The notes below the pieces were generated by a model. That model saw only the letters and a program-made list of their open reading frames with translations. It searched no databases and was not told the DNA's origin. From assembly GCA_905116865.2 (NCBI GenBank), contig CAJHNH020008057.1, positions 306,001-370,000 on the forward strand: DNA of 64,000 bases, in the 5' to 3' direction. Positions 1-12,300 of this stretch are shown here, piece after piece (the stretch's first letter is position 1; each line of letters begins with the position of its first letter). Origin of the DNA: Candidula unifasciata (taxonomy: Eukaryota; Mollusca; Gastropoda; Stylommatophora; Geomitridae). The position numbers and the translations under genes were made by a program.

Positions 1-310
1 CAAAATTACTTAGCCAAAATCTCAAAGCAGCCTTTACTATGGATTCGGAACCATATGTCCGAACCAAATTAAAAATGGCATTTAAACTGTTCAGCAACCT
101 ACTTCTTAATTTGCTGTACACAAAAAAAAAACTGAATATTCTTTCAAAAGTTGAACGGAAATATATATAAAAAGAAAACTTTTGTGAATATTATCAGGTG
201 TAAGTTTTAGAAATAGACAAGAAAAATGTAGAAATGAAACAAATTTATACATGTTACATTTCATTTAGAAACTGTGGTTTAACTTTTATATTTTCTGATA
301 TCACTTTCAG
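1..310. other. Intron of MFSD1-like gene, no feature recognised
   Basis: AT-rich sequence left of the first visible exon, ending in the splice acceptor at 309-310. I see no gene, RNA or clear repeat here. The preceding coding exons must lie upstream of the window. Confidence 0.6.
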
Positions 311-366
311 GAATGCAGTTGTTGTCATAGCTGCTGGTTTTCTCATTGACAAGTTGGGAAACAGAG
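311..366 (+). CDS. MFSD1: MFSD1 exon: MFS motif A
   Basis: Acceptor tttcag at 305-310, donor gtaaac at 367. It starts with the last base of a codon and ends with the first base of the next. It encodes 18 residues, NAVVVIAAGFLIDKLGNR, containing the loop 2-3 MFS motif A (G-x-L-x-D-x-x-G-x-R). It is the first exon of this gene visible in the window. Confidence 0.8.
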
Positions 367-3300
367 GTAAACTGAATATTACTAATTTTAAGTTTTGTTG
401 TTGTTATTCACATAGTTGTTGTACTCCAGGTTCTCTGGAAAGTTCCAGGGACCGTAAGAATTAGTTTGTAACTGTTGGACGCTGATGTTTATAACTTTTC
501 CTTGATGTTTAAAAGTACGACCTTTTCTTCTTTCCCCTATTCTTTTTCTCCATTGTGTTCACAAACTGTAAACTCTAGCAGAAAATCCTGATTGTTTGTC
601 CACTTCTGGACTTTGGTCAGGTTCCAGAACTAGATAAATGTATGCACATCAGTTTTACAGATCTGGCTTCTTTACATGCAGACTGTTGGTTCCTTACCTC
701 TTAGGCAGATGGGCTATGACTTTGAAGGAAACATTAATCCTGTCAATTTTTGGCCAGGTTCACAGCTTGGTGTCTGTTTCTATAGTGACTGTGGTGAAGT
801 GTAGGCAGGTCTTGACCAGTGTGGGCTCTGATCCTGGAGCACCACACCGTGTTGTTCAGCACCTCTACATCCCTACCCTTAGCACTTGATTCAGTACTGG
901 AGCACCACACCGTGTTGTTCAGCACCTCTACATCCCTACCCTTAGCACTTGATTCAGTACTGGAGCACCACACCGTGTTGTTCAGCACCTCTACATCCCT
1001 ACCCTTAGCACTTGATTCAGTACTGGAGCACCAAACTGTGTGGTTCAGCACCTCTACATCCATACCCTTGGCGCTTGATTCAGTACTGGAGCACCACGCT
1101 ATGTGGCTCAGCACCTCTATATTCCTACCCTTGGCACTTGATTCAGTACTGGAGCACCACACTGTGTGGTTCAGCACATCTATATCCCTACCCTTGGCAC
1201 TTGATTCAGTACTGGAGCACTACACTGTGTGGTTCAGCACATCTATATCCCTACCCTTGGCACTTGATTCAGTACTGGAGCACCACACTGTGTGGTTCAG
1301 CACTTCTACATCCCTACCCTTGGCACTTGATTCAGTAGACTCATAAGAGTAAGAACAAAGCTGTGGGAATTAAAATGGTTTAGATGGCTGTTGTCCATAT
1401 GTGGGTTTTGGGGCACCATTGTGTGTAAAACAAGAATAGACCAACTGCCTCCCCAACAAGTAGTAAAAATATGGGGGTGACGGCAGTCAAGCTAATACCA
1501 AGGAATTCCATTAAAAGTGACTAAAAAGTTTAACAAAAGTGGGAAGCAGAAAAATGTGCACAAAACAACGTTTTGGCCAGTGGCCTTTCTTATTTTTCTT
1601 TTTTTTTTACTTATTCAAGAAAGGCCATCGGCTGAAATGTTTTGTGTATGTTTTTCTGCTTCCCTGTTTCGTTAAGCTTTTTAGTCACATTTCACTGGAA
1701 TTCATTGCCTCCCCAGCAAGCATGTAAAGCATTTCCGGGACCTCTCCACTGGTGATCTTCATCCGCATGGTGGGACTTTGTGTCAGCAGGTGGTTATCGC
1801 TTGTGTGATATCCTGGTGGGGTACAGTTTACTTACTTACTTACTATTATGTATATTTAATAACAGCATTTCAATTTTACAGATAGTTTCAGCTTTAAAAG
1901 ACAACAACAGTTTATGGGATATTGCATTACCAAACGAAGTGTTTGTTTGCAGTTTGTGATTACAACTGGCAATTTTACTTACACTAGTTTGTCAGTGCCT
2001 TAAAAGGTTGGCTCTCTGTTGAAACTTATACAAGGTGGTCTGCTGCTAGATTGTCAGCAGTTGGGAATTGAACCCGGCACCACAGAAATATGAAGTACGT
2101 TTTGCAACACCCGCCACACAAGCCAAAAACTTGAATTTAAATCAATAATATTTATTGCCATCATATTTTGTGTTCGTTTTTCCACATTTCATCCAAGAAA
2201 AATTAAACTTACTGACTGGTCATCCAACTTACTCATGTTAATGATTCTTTCACAGTTGGAGTGTTCTTATTTTCATCATTATGCCTCTTGGGTTCTTCCA
2301 CTTTTGCTGCTGGAGTGTTCCTCAAGGGCACATCTGCCCTTCTGCCTGTCATGCTGCTGGGACGATTGCTGTTTGGTGCAGGAAATGGTTCACTGACTAG
2401 TAAGTTGCATTTGATCTTTTGATGAAAAACTAACAAGAGGTCTACATACATTACAGCTTAGAATTATTAAGCCCCCGTTGGGTTCCGGGACCCTATTTTG
2501 GGTTTTAAAAAACACCCACTTTCTGTCTCCCTAACAAGCATGTCATAAAAGGCTATTCATTAGGGATTGTTCCTCCCAAGTCAGAGTTCATCTGCCTGAG
2601 TGGTGAGGAACCAACAGTCTGCATACAAGTAAGCTTGTTCTGTAAAAGGATGTGCATGCAAAACTGAAGTTTTGGGACAAGAGTGAAGTCCAGAAGTGGA
2701 CGGACTATCAGAACTACCAAGGGTTCAAATCCAGGTCTCCTGAATGAGAACTCATGAGCTACTCTGAGATGATTGTTGCGTCTATGTAAATATGAAGTGG
2801 TATCTTGTACTAACTCTTTCATTCCTCAGCAATGTACGGTGTGTGATCGTTTATTGTCCATGTGTGCCAAACAGTGCTCATTGTGATCTGATATTTGGCT
2901 TGAGCCCACTCTGGTATTTTATTGAGTGCAGATTACTTTATAAACATAAGGGTTTAGCACCTCATGTCCACTTCACTAAAGGCACAAAATGGGTTAACAA
3001 ATACTTTAGAGCATGGCTAAATAGTTAAACACATAAGGTGGTACATATTTTGCTGTTTCTGTGACAGAAGAGCACTCACACTTTATTTATATTTCTAATG
3101 ATTATAACTATAGTTTTAGCTAGGATACACATTGAGTAAACCTGATTACAGTATCATTAGAATGTCTCTTCACTGGAAATCACAGGGGCAGAATTATAGA
3201 GCTTGTTCTGAAACACCAGGAGAAAAATGAAAGAAAAAAAAAAACATTGAAAGTTGGGGGGGGGGGGGGGGGGGGGGGTTAGAATTAGTTGAGCTGAACT

Positions 3301-6300
3301 GATATCAAAGTTTAGGACAACATGAACTGGACAGGCTGAGGATCTATGCTCCATTGGGCAGAAGAAGAGTAATACAAGCAAGTAAAATCATTGGACAGAT
3401 CTCACCAATTTTTCAGAACAAACAAGTAACAATTGCCACCAAAAGAGTAAGGTTTAGTACTGTATTTTTAAACCAGCATTGTGTTACCAGTGGCACATGT
3501 GGACATTAACAGCAAAAGAGAACAGAAGAATCAAAACAACAGAAATGAAATGTCAAAGATGAATCCTAAATGTAGAAGAGACAGGATCAGAAACGATAAT
3601 GTCAGCAAAGAAGTTGGGACAGGTTCAGTGCTAAACTACATCAAAAGACAACAGATCAAATGGTTCAGACATGTGTCAAGACTACCACCAGATGGTTCGC
3701 TGTAGAAAGCCCTGTCATTTCGAGATAATGGAAGCAGAGTTAGCGGTTGACTACTCAGCGATGGATAGATGGAATATCAGAGCATCTGTGCAGCACAAAT
3801 CAAGACTCGCAGCCGATGCCTCTTCAAAACCTGACACTGAAAGGCAGAACAGAACCAGATGATAAGGAGAAGAAGAAGAAGAAGAAGAGTAATAATTGTT
3901 GTTACCCTAAGGCATATGCCATGATCTCTTCTTGGGACTGTCAATGTTAACATTTAGAACATTTTCTGCCGTGGAAGTTTTGCCTTGTTTATACAGATTC
4001 CTTTTTATCTTTAAATTCCAGTTGTACAGAACAGAATAACGGCATACTGGTTCAGAGACAAAGAGCTTGCTATGGCGTTTGGGATCACGTTGGCTTTCTC
4101 TCGTCTGGGAAGTGTTTTAAATTTCTTTCTTACACAGTCATTTGAGCAGGAGTATGGGCTGGTCTGGACCCTGTGGGGAGGTCAGCTGTTTTTATGAGTT
4201 ATTGAAATTTAATAGTACAGTATTATATATTTATGGGACTGCGTGGTCTCGAGGCATGGTGTCCGCCTTGAGTGCTAAAGGTTCCGGGTTCAATCCCTGG
4301 TAAGGGCTGTGTTTTTTTCACAAAGACTTGGGACTTCTAGTAATTCCCCCTGGTCTCTAGTTAGTGAGATCCGACGCTGGAGTTAAAAATCTACACAAAA
4401 TATTTTAGGATCCTCACCGGTGCTAAAGAGCCTGTGCACTGTGCTGAGCTTTTTTAGACTCAGACTTGAATTAGAAGAAAGAACGGAGCACTTATGGGTT
4501 ACTACCTGTGTGTTATGATGTTGATCAGTTATTCAAACTTTAAATAGCACACTTGCTTACTGACCTGGTAGGCAAGGATAAAAAAAAAAAGTATTGTGCT
4601 TAGCAGAGCAGAATGAACAACAATTTTTAGGCTTTGGACAGGACACTGTGGTGTTAGAGCACATCTACACAGGATAGGCATACAAGAATCTGCTGCCTTT
4701 GATTGTAGAGCAGACAGACTCCTGAGCCTGTACTACAGGATTGTCCAGACTACTCCTGGCGAAGGTTGTAGATCTGGCTCAGTAGAACCAGATTACAGGA
4801 GAAGCTCTGGGGAGAACTGGCGGCGACCTTAGATGCCCCTCACTGTTTGTGACTCAGACAAGACTGAATGTTTAGCATTACCGATGTCGAATGCAGAAAT
4901 AGAAAAAAATTATGCCTAGGCTGCCAGGTCAACAGTCTAAAATTGGTAGCAGGCCATGTTAAAGAAAGTAAAGCAGTTGGCGTAATATTGATCACATCAC
5001 TCATGGATTGACAATTGGTATAGAAAAAGTAAAGAATAAGGAAAGCTAGGAACAAAGTTGTTTGTATATTTATTGATCTCACAACAGGGCTGCTATAGCG
5101 CAGTCGATAAGAGGCTCGCTTTCAAATCCAGCTGAGACTCGCCCACGGTTGGTGTTCGAAACCAGGTGGTTCCCGGGGTTCACCCAGCCTCTAGGAAATG
5201 GGTACCAGAGTTAACACTCTGGGGTAAATGGAGGAACGTCGCTGTAGCTACAGAGTTACACGCGAACGGCGACACAGGCATACAGCTGTCCGTACTGGTG
5301 GCAGAGCACTTATGGTTTATAACCGTGTGCAATGATGCTGGTTCATATCTCTTGACTTTATTTTTTTTTTTTATTGATCTCACCTCTTCTGTAAGTGCCC
5401 ATCAGTGTCTCACTTTAAGTAATCTTGTTTTTCAGGAGCAGTGTTGTGTGGTCTGGGGTTTATTTCTGCTATCATTGTCAGCATATTGGATAAACATGGG
5501 GTGAGGCAGCTTGGAGATGAAGGCAGCATCAGAAGTGACTCCAAGAAGCTGGTAAAATGTCACTTATTTCACATTTCTTTTTGTGCTTTGTCCCAAAATG
5601 AACGTCTTTAACTCTTTGAGTCCCAGGGGTTTAGCATCACAAGCCAAGGGAGTAGTAAAGAGAGTCATAAAATCGGCGCATTGTGCGTTCATTGGGCTTC
5701 TAGGTAGGAACATGTGAACGTTTGATGCGTTCCTTGGGACTCAAAGAGTTAAACAAACATCAAAATGGTTACAATTTAATTGTTAAAAAGTAATGGACCC
5801 TTTTTCTTATTGGGCATATATGGCTAGAGCTTTATTGTATAAACTAATCTACACGTGGTGGGTGATATATTAAGCATCACGCCGGCCACCTTTACTTCCC
5901 AGGACTTGACCTGGTACCCATTTAAGGCTGGGTCGATCTGAGAGCCAAGGTCATTTAAAAAAAAAGTATGGCTCTGTCAGGATCCGAACCCACAACCTTT
6001 GGATCCACAGCTGAGTGTCTAGCTGCTAGACTGTGGCAGCTTCCATCATTTATTTGTAGTCTGCCATTAATTTAATCTCAGCTTTTTGGAAGTATTTATT
6101 AAAATAACAACTTTTAACTTCTTTTTGTGCAGTTTCTCTGTGTTATTTATTTTGTTTGGCCATGTTGCAGAAAGTCACTGATGTCCGTCACTTGCCTCTG
6201 TCATTCTGGCTGATTGTGTTGACCATCATGTTTTTCTACAATGGGGTTTTTCCGTTTGTGGCAGACGCCAGGTAACTTTCAGTATGGTTGCACTGTAAAA

Positions 6301-9300
6301 AGGCTGCAGGCTTCGATAGCGTGAATAACTGAACATTTCTTATTTGAATTTTTTTGGGTCGCTGTGATAAAAGATATATTTAGCGATAGCCGGATATTTT
6401 TAATGGAATCGTGGGCACTTGTGGATTGAACGATTGGCATTGTGATTTTGATCTGTTTAATTGTTATGTTGACTTTATTATACATGTATATTTGTTTTAA
6501 AAAAAGCTACCCTTACTGCTAGTATTTACCACTTTTGGGGGAGGGGAGGGGGAATTGTTTGAGCCTGAGGGTTAAGGGCCACAGGTCTAGTGCTTTTTCT
6601 GTGTGGGTTCCGGGGCCCTATTATGGGAAAAACAAGAATAGACCCACTGCCTCCCCAAAAGCATGTCACAGAAGTCAACTACTTGTGAGCTTTCTTCGAA
6701 GTTGAAGCACATCTACCTGAGGGGCGAGGAACTAACAATCTGCATACAAATAAGTCAGATCTGTAAAATGGATGCGCATGCAACACTCAGGTTCATGAAC
6801 AAGACTACAGTCCAGAAGTGGATGAACAACCAGAACTTTCCGCCAGAGTTTACTGCTGGTGAACGTGAAGAAAAGAAAGAAGATGTCTAGTGCTGTGGCT
6901 ACAGAATGTGCAGTTAGGATTTTTATTTTTACACTCGACAGGAAAAATCCTAAAATTTACTGAGGATTTGAACTCAGGTCTCCTGAATGAGAACCCTATG
7001 TTTTTAACCATTTGGCCATCTGCTGCTCCATATTATATAGTTGCCATTATACTGAAGACATGTAATTGCTAAATCCTTGTTTCAAGAAATTCAAATTTGA
7101 GATTTTTGAAAAACTGTATGTTTATGTGGAAAGTAATGGGAGCTGGAATCTGGTATCAGTGTGACACACATGGTATCTCCGGCTGATAAAAGTATATCAT
7201 GCCAGAAAAATCTAATGTTTTTGATTTTTGTCTTTGTTGTTACGCTGTTATAATTCCAATACTCTGATTTACTTTTTGCTCAGAGGCTCTCATTTTTAAA
7301 GAACGTGTTGACATGGTACAGAAGTAATTGATTGTTTCTTATTTAAAAAAAAATTTTTTGGGCATTTAATTTTAAATTCGCCCCAAACAAAGGAAATCCC
7401 AGAGTTTCCAGGAAAGTCCAACATTCTAGAGGTGTTTAGGGTTAGGGTCTTGGCCAGCCCTGACCACCTCAGAGATACTGACTAACTCTACCCATAACAG
7501 TAACTCTAACTCTAACTTCTAACCATAAACCCAACCCATAACACCCCTAGAATATTGGACTTTCCAGGAAACTCTGGGGGGTTTCCTTTGTTTGAGGTGA
7601 TTTAAAAATAAAGTACCATTTATTTGATCAAAATGTCAGTTATGATAATTCACAGTTGTCTCTCCACAGTAAATTCATCAATACAAAATACCACCTCGGC
7701 AAGACATCTTCCTATCTGGCTGGTGCAACATATGACGTCTCTATGGTCCTGTCGCCTTTTCTTGGCGGCATTATTGTGAGTGAAATATGACATTCCCTGT
7801 TTGCTTGTTACTGGTGTTTTGTGTGTATGTGTGTGTGGTTTTGTTTGTAAGAATTTGTGCTGTTATTACTTGTTATGGCTGTGTGATACTAATATGATAA
7901 TGTTTACAAATTTGTTACTGACAGGTGCGCCTGAAACAGGGGGCGTAGTTACCATGCGGTGTTACCCGCCCTCCCCCCTTTCAAATCTTATGAGAACGCA
8001 GCCACCCCCACCCCCCCCCCCCCCCCCCATCCCTTCTCAGATCATAGGAGTACGCGGCCATATTCAAATCTTAGAGGTACACAGCCCTCCCCCCTCCTCT
8101 TTCAAATCTTAGAAGTACACAGCCCTCCCCCCTCCCTCTTTCAAATCTTAGAAGTACACAGCCCTCCCCCCTCCTCTTTCAAATCTTAGAAGTACACAGC
8201 CCTCCCCCCTCCTCTTTCAAATCTTAAAAGTACACAGCCCTCCCCCCTCCTCTTTCAAATCCTAAAAGTACACAGCCCTCCCCCTCCTCTTTCAAATCTT
8301 AGAAGTACACAGCCCTCCCCCCTCCTCTTTCAAATCTTAGAAGTACACAGCCCTCCCCCCTCATCTTTCAAATCTTAGGGGTACTCACCACTCCCTTCCC
8401 CCTTTCAAATCTTAGGAGTTTGCAACCCTCTTCCCTCTTTCAAATCTTAGGAGTTTGCAACCCTCTTCCCTCTTTCAAATCTTAGGAGTTTGCAACCCTC
8501 TTCCCTCTTTCAAATCTTAGGAGTTTGCAACCCTCTTCCCTCTTTCAAATCTTAGGAGTTTTTGCAACCCTCTTCCCTCTTTCAAATCTTAGGAGTTTGC
8601 AACCCTCTTCCCTCTTTCAAATCTTAGGTGTGTGTGTATGCAGCCCCCCCCCCCCCCCACCCTTTCGACCTTTCAAATCTTAGGAGTACACCATAATTAT
8701 GCTATTTCTCTGTACCCATATTATCGGCGTCTGTGGCTTAGGCGTTGAGAACATGCTTCGTAATGCCGAGATGCTGGGTTCGATCCCAGCTGCGGGCCTT
8801 GCATTGGTTTTGACAGTGATATCGAGAAGCCGACCATCCAGGAAGCAATGGCAAACTACTGGATGTAAATTTTGCCTAAAAAAACCACAACAGCAAAAAA
8901 ATACTGGGGTTGGTTCTGCAAGATCCTGTAAAGGATACGCAACTAACTTTAACATGTTACCCCAAACATCAGAAGTAGAGAATCCAAAAACTGGAAGGTA
9001 ATGAAGACAGTTATTATTTTATTTTGCAGATGTCACATTTATATTCTGGTTTCTAAAAAAATATTATTTTGGGTCCTAGGATGTGTTTGGTATGCGAGGA
9101 TATCTGGCCATGGCAACTGCTGTTCTAACAATTCCAGTATTTTGTCTTTTGGCTTTTACTGATGTCTATCCACTGGTTTCTACTCTTTGGCTTGGAGTCA
9201 CATATTCCTTTGCAGCGGTAAGCATGATGTTTTTTGAATGTGTTATGTTTGCAGCAATAGTATGCCTACAGTACTGAAGAAGAGGAGAAAGAAGTAGCAA

Positions 9301-12300
9301 TGATTAAATGAATGAGTCAAGAATTGACATTGCTGCATTCAGTACATTCGCATACATGCTCCATCCCCTTCTTCAGTAGCCAGTTGTTCCCATATTTTTT
9401 ACTTCTTCTTCACGTTCACCAGCTGTAAACTCTGGTGGAAAGTTCTGGTTGTTCATCCACTTCTTGACTGCAGTCCTGTTCCAGAGCCTGTGTTGCGTGT
9501 GCATTGGTTTTACAGATCTGACTAATTTGTATGCAGACTGCTGGTTCCTTGCCTCTCAGGCAGATGCACTCCGACTTTGAAGTAAGCTCCCAGTTAGTCG
9601 ATTCTTATGACATGCTTTTGGGTTGGTAGTGGGTCTATTCTTGTTTTCCTTATAACAGGGCCCTGGAACCCACACAGGGGAGTTCCCATATTGATGATAC
9701 TAGTCTTAACCTCATTTAAAGTTCAGCTCTTTTTTCCCGTATGGGTAGAAAATCATCTAGACACTTTACTTACTCTCATTTGAATCATTCTCTCTTGATA
9801 TGGACTTTGTGTCTCCTTTTTGCTGAACTGTTTACTTGATCCCAGAGAGTCCTCACCAGCTTTGTCAGCTTCACCATAAAGCAGCTCACAACCTGTGGGA
9901 CAGCAGGAGCCAATCTATCAGTCTGTTCATTACCCCATACACCCAGCTCTCCTGGGTGGAAAATCCCAGATATGCTTCTTATCTGAGCCTTATCTAATGA
10001 CGCAAGCCATTCGGAGTGTATGACACCCATTTTTATTTTTTGGACATGCTGTACAAGTCATTTATAGCAGTAGTAGAGAAATAGGAAGAGATAGTAAAGG
10101 ATGTGTAATTATATTTTTGGTGGTAGAGTTCACCAAATTAGTGTGCCTCTCTGTGCAGAATAAGGAGCCACCGTGGTGTAGCGATTAGATGCTCGTCTGC
10201 AGATCTGAAGATCTTGGGTTGAAATCCAAATGGAGTCAGTCTTTTAAATAAAAATTACTTTGGTTCCCAGGCTGACCAACCCTTAAATGGGTATCAGGAA
10301 AAGTCCTGGGAAGTTAAGGCGGCACGCGTGATGTTGACCACATGACCTACTGATTGCTGATTGGTCTGCCTGCTGATTGCTGATTGGTCTGTAAAATATA
10401 GGTCTAGCCCTTTAAGCTCAATACGCATGAAGGCATAGAAAAAGATCCTTTACTTTACACAGAATGTGAAAAATGCAACATAGAAAGCAAGACAGAAAGG
10501 AGGCCAAGAAAAAAAGAAGAAGGAATTAAAAGGTCATCAAATAATAAAAAGATCATGAAAGAAAGCAATACAAAAGAAATGAAAATTTTTTTTTTTTTAA
10601 AAGCAAGAAAGAATGAAAAAAAAAAGAAAGAAAGAAAGAAAGCAAGCAAGAAAGAAAGAAAGAAAAAGAAAGAAAGCAAGAAAAAGAAAACTAGAAACAC
10701 ACAAGAAAGAAAGAACGAAAGAAAGAATGCAGCACAGAAGGCAGTAAGTAATACCAAGTTTTGAACTGTTTTCTTACAGGCAAGCATGTGGCCAAGTATC
10801 CCCTCTGGTAGTGTCCCAGGCCACGCTGGGCACAGCCATGGGTCTGACAACCAGCATACAGATGATAGGCATCGGAGTCTCCAACCTCATTGTGGGACAG
10901 ATCCTGGGCAAGGAGTCTGCAGAAGAATCTGTGTAAGTGCCCCGTGAAGAAAAACAGAATGATTTTATGCAAATGTGAGGCATTATTTTAGGTGGAGTGT
11001 GTAGGAGAAGCAGCTGGCTGAATGGTTATAAAAGTAGTGCTCTCATGCGGAAGACCCGGGTTTGAATCCTCGGTAAGGTTGGGGATTTTTTTGTCAGGGG
11101 CAAAACATTTAAATCCAAACCTCCACTAGCTGTGGGGCGCTAAATCATGAGGCTCAAAGAACCCCCTGCACAGCAGAAGTGGTAACAACAGGCAGTAGTG
11201 ACAGTGTGTCTCCATGGATACCAGGGCCCATTTTAGAGGAAAAGGGAATGGCGACCTGGTTGCTGATGAGCACTTTCCTGAGAGTTTTTTATATATAAAT
11301 ATATATGCTTGCACTGTCTATTACAGATAGGCTCAGAGTTCTGCAAGCAAAGTCATATTTCTAGGTAGCTGCAGACAAGTAGCACCTCCTGCATGAAGCC
11401 CTAGGTTGAGCTAAGGGTCATAGACTGAAAAGACGACATTTTGGATGGCGCAAGCTGAAGACGCAACTAGATATTTATGTGTTTTGATAAGTGGGGGTGT
11501 GAAGAGGTTGTGCTGGTCGGGGCTGTCTGAACAATAGTTTTGACTTGTGTAGGGTTCTGCCTTCACTTTAGATCGTGAGGTCCAGGGACTGACAGAAGCG
11601 GGTGCTGCAGAATCAGAAGGTCAACTCGAAATGATTCATGACAATTTCTGAAACGGTGATGTGATTATCCATACAGATGGCTCTGTGTTGATCGGGGCAG
11701 ATGTTAACTGGTGGCCTTGCCCATAGCAAAAGTAAAATGGACATCGCATTAGCCAACAGGTAGCCCTGGATTATGATCTTCACAGTGTCTAGCTGAGAAT
11801 GGAGGTGGAGACCAGACCACTACTGCTTACAACTGGCTTAAGAAGCAGCTGAACAGCCATTCAAATTGAAACTGACTCACAGAGCATCTGTTGAGAGGTG
11901 TGTGTGGTGGTAAACAGGCATGTTCTATCCATAGCTCAGATATATGAGAGCAAAGTCTTTCTGAAGGTAGCTTATAGGTGCTTCTGCATTTAGTCTTTAA
12001 TCGAGTGTTGTCACAGACTAAATGAGAGAATTGCTATGGCTAGCTTAGAGTGCTTCTCATTTAGTCTTTGTTTTCTATGTGATATATGAGAGAATTGCTA
12101 TAGCTAGCTTAGGGTGCCTTTCCTTATTCTATAATTCTGTTCCCTGTAAGTTAGAGAATTGTTAGGGCTAGATTAGAGTGTTTCCCCTTTAGTCTCTAAT
12201 TGTTCTGTAAGATATATGAGAATTGCTAAGGATGTGATTTTAGCAATGGCTAGTGGCTAGCTTAGAATGCGTGGGGGTTCAGTCTCAAAATTTGTGGACA

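Noticed and set aside
819..1346. 175-codon plus frame and 144-codon minus frame
   Set aside because: 63-bp tandem repeat in an MFSD1 intron; no family resemblance.
4231..4310. Possible tRNA genes at SINE heads (also near 8722, 10165, 24865, 47105)
   Set aside because: A and B boxes are present but acceptor stems do not pair, and the same sequences recur with SINE bodies.
9785..10030. A standalone RNase H-like gene
   Set aside because: Matches only the end of a retrotransposon RNase H domain, with no start and inside an MFSD1 intron.
10455..10850. Lys/Arg-rich and Phe/Leu-rich frames over the A/G tract
   Set aside because: Simple AAAG repeat translated; overlaps the MFSD1 exon on the other strand.
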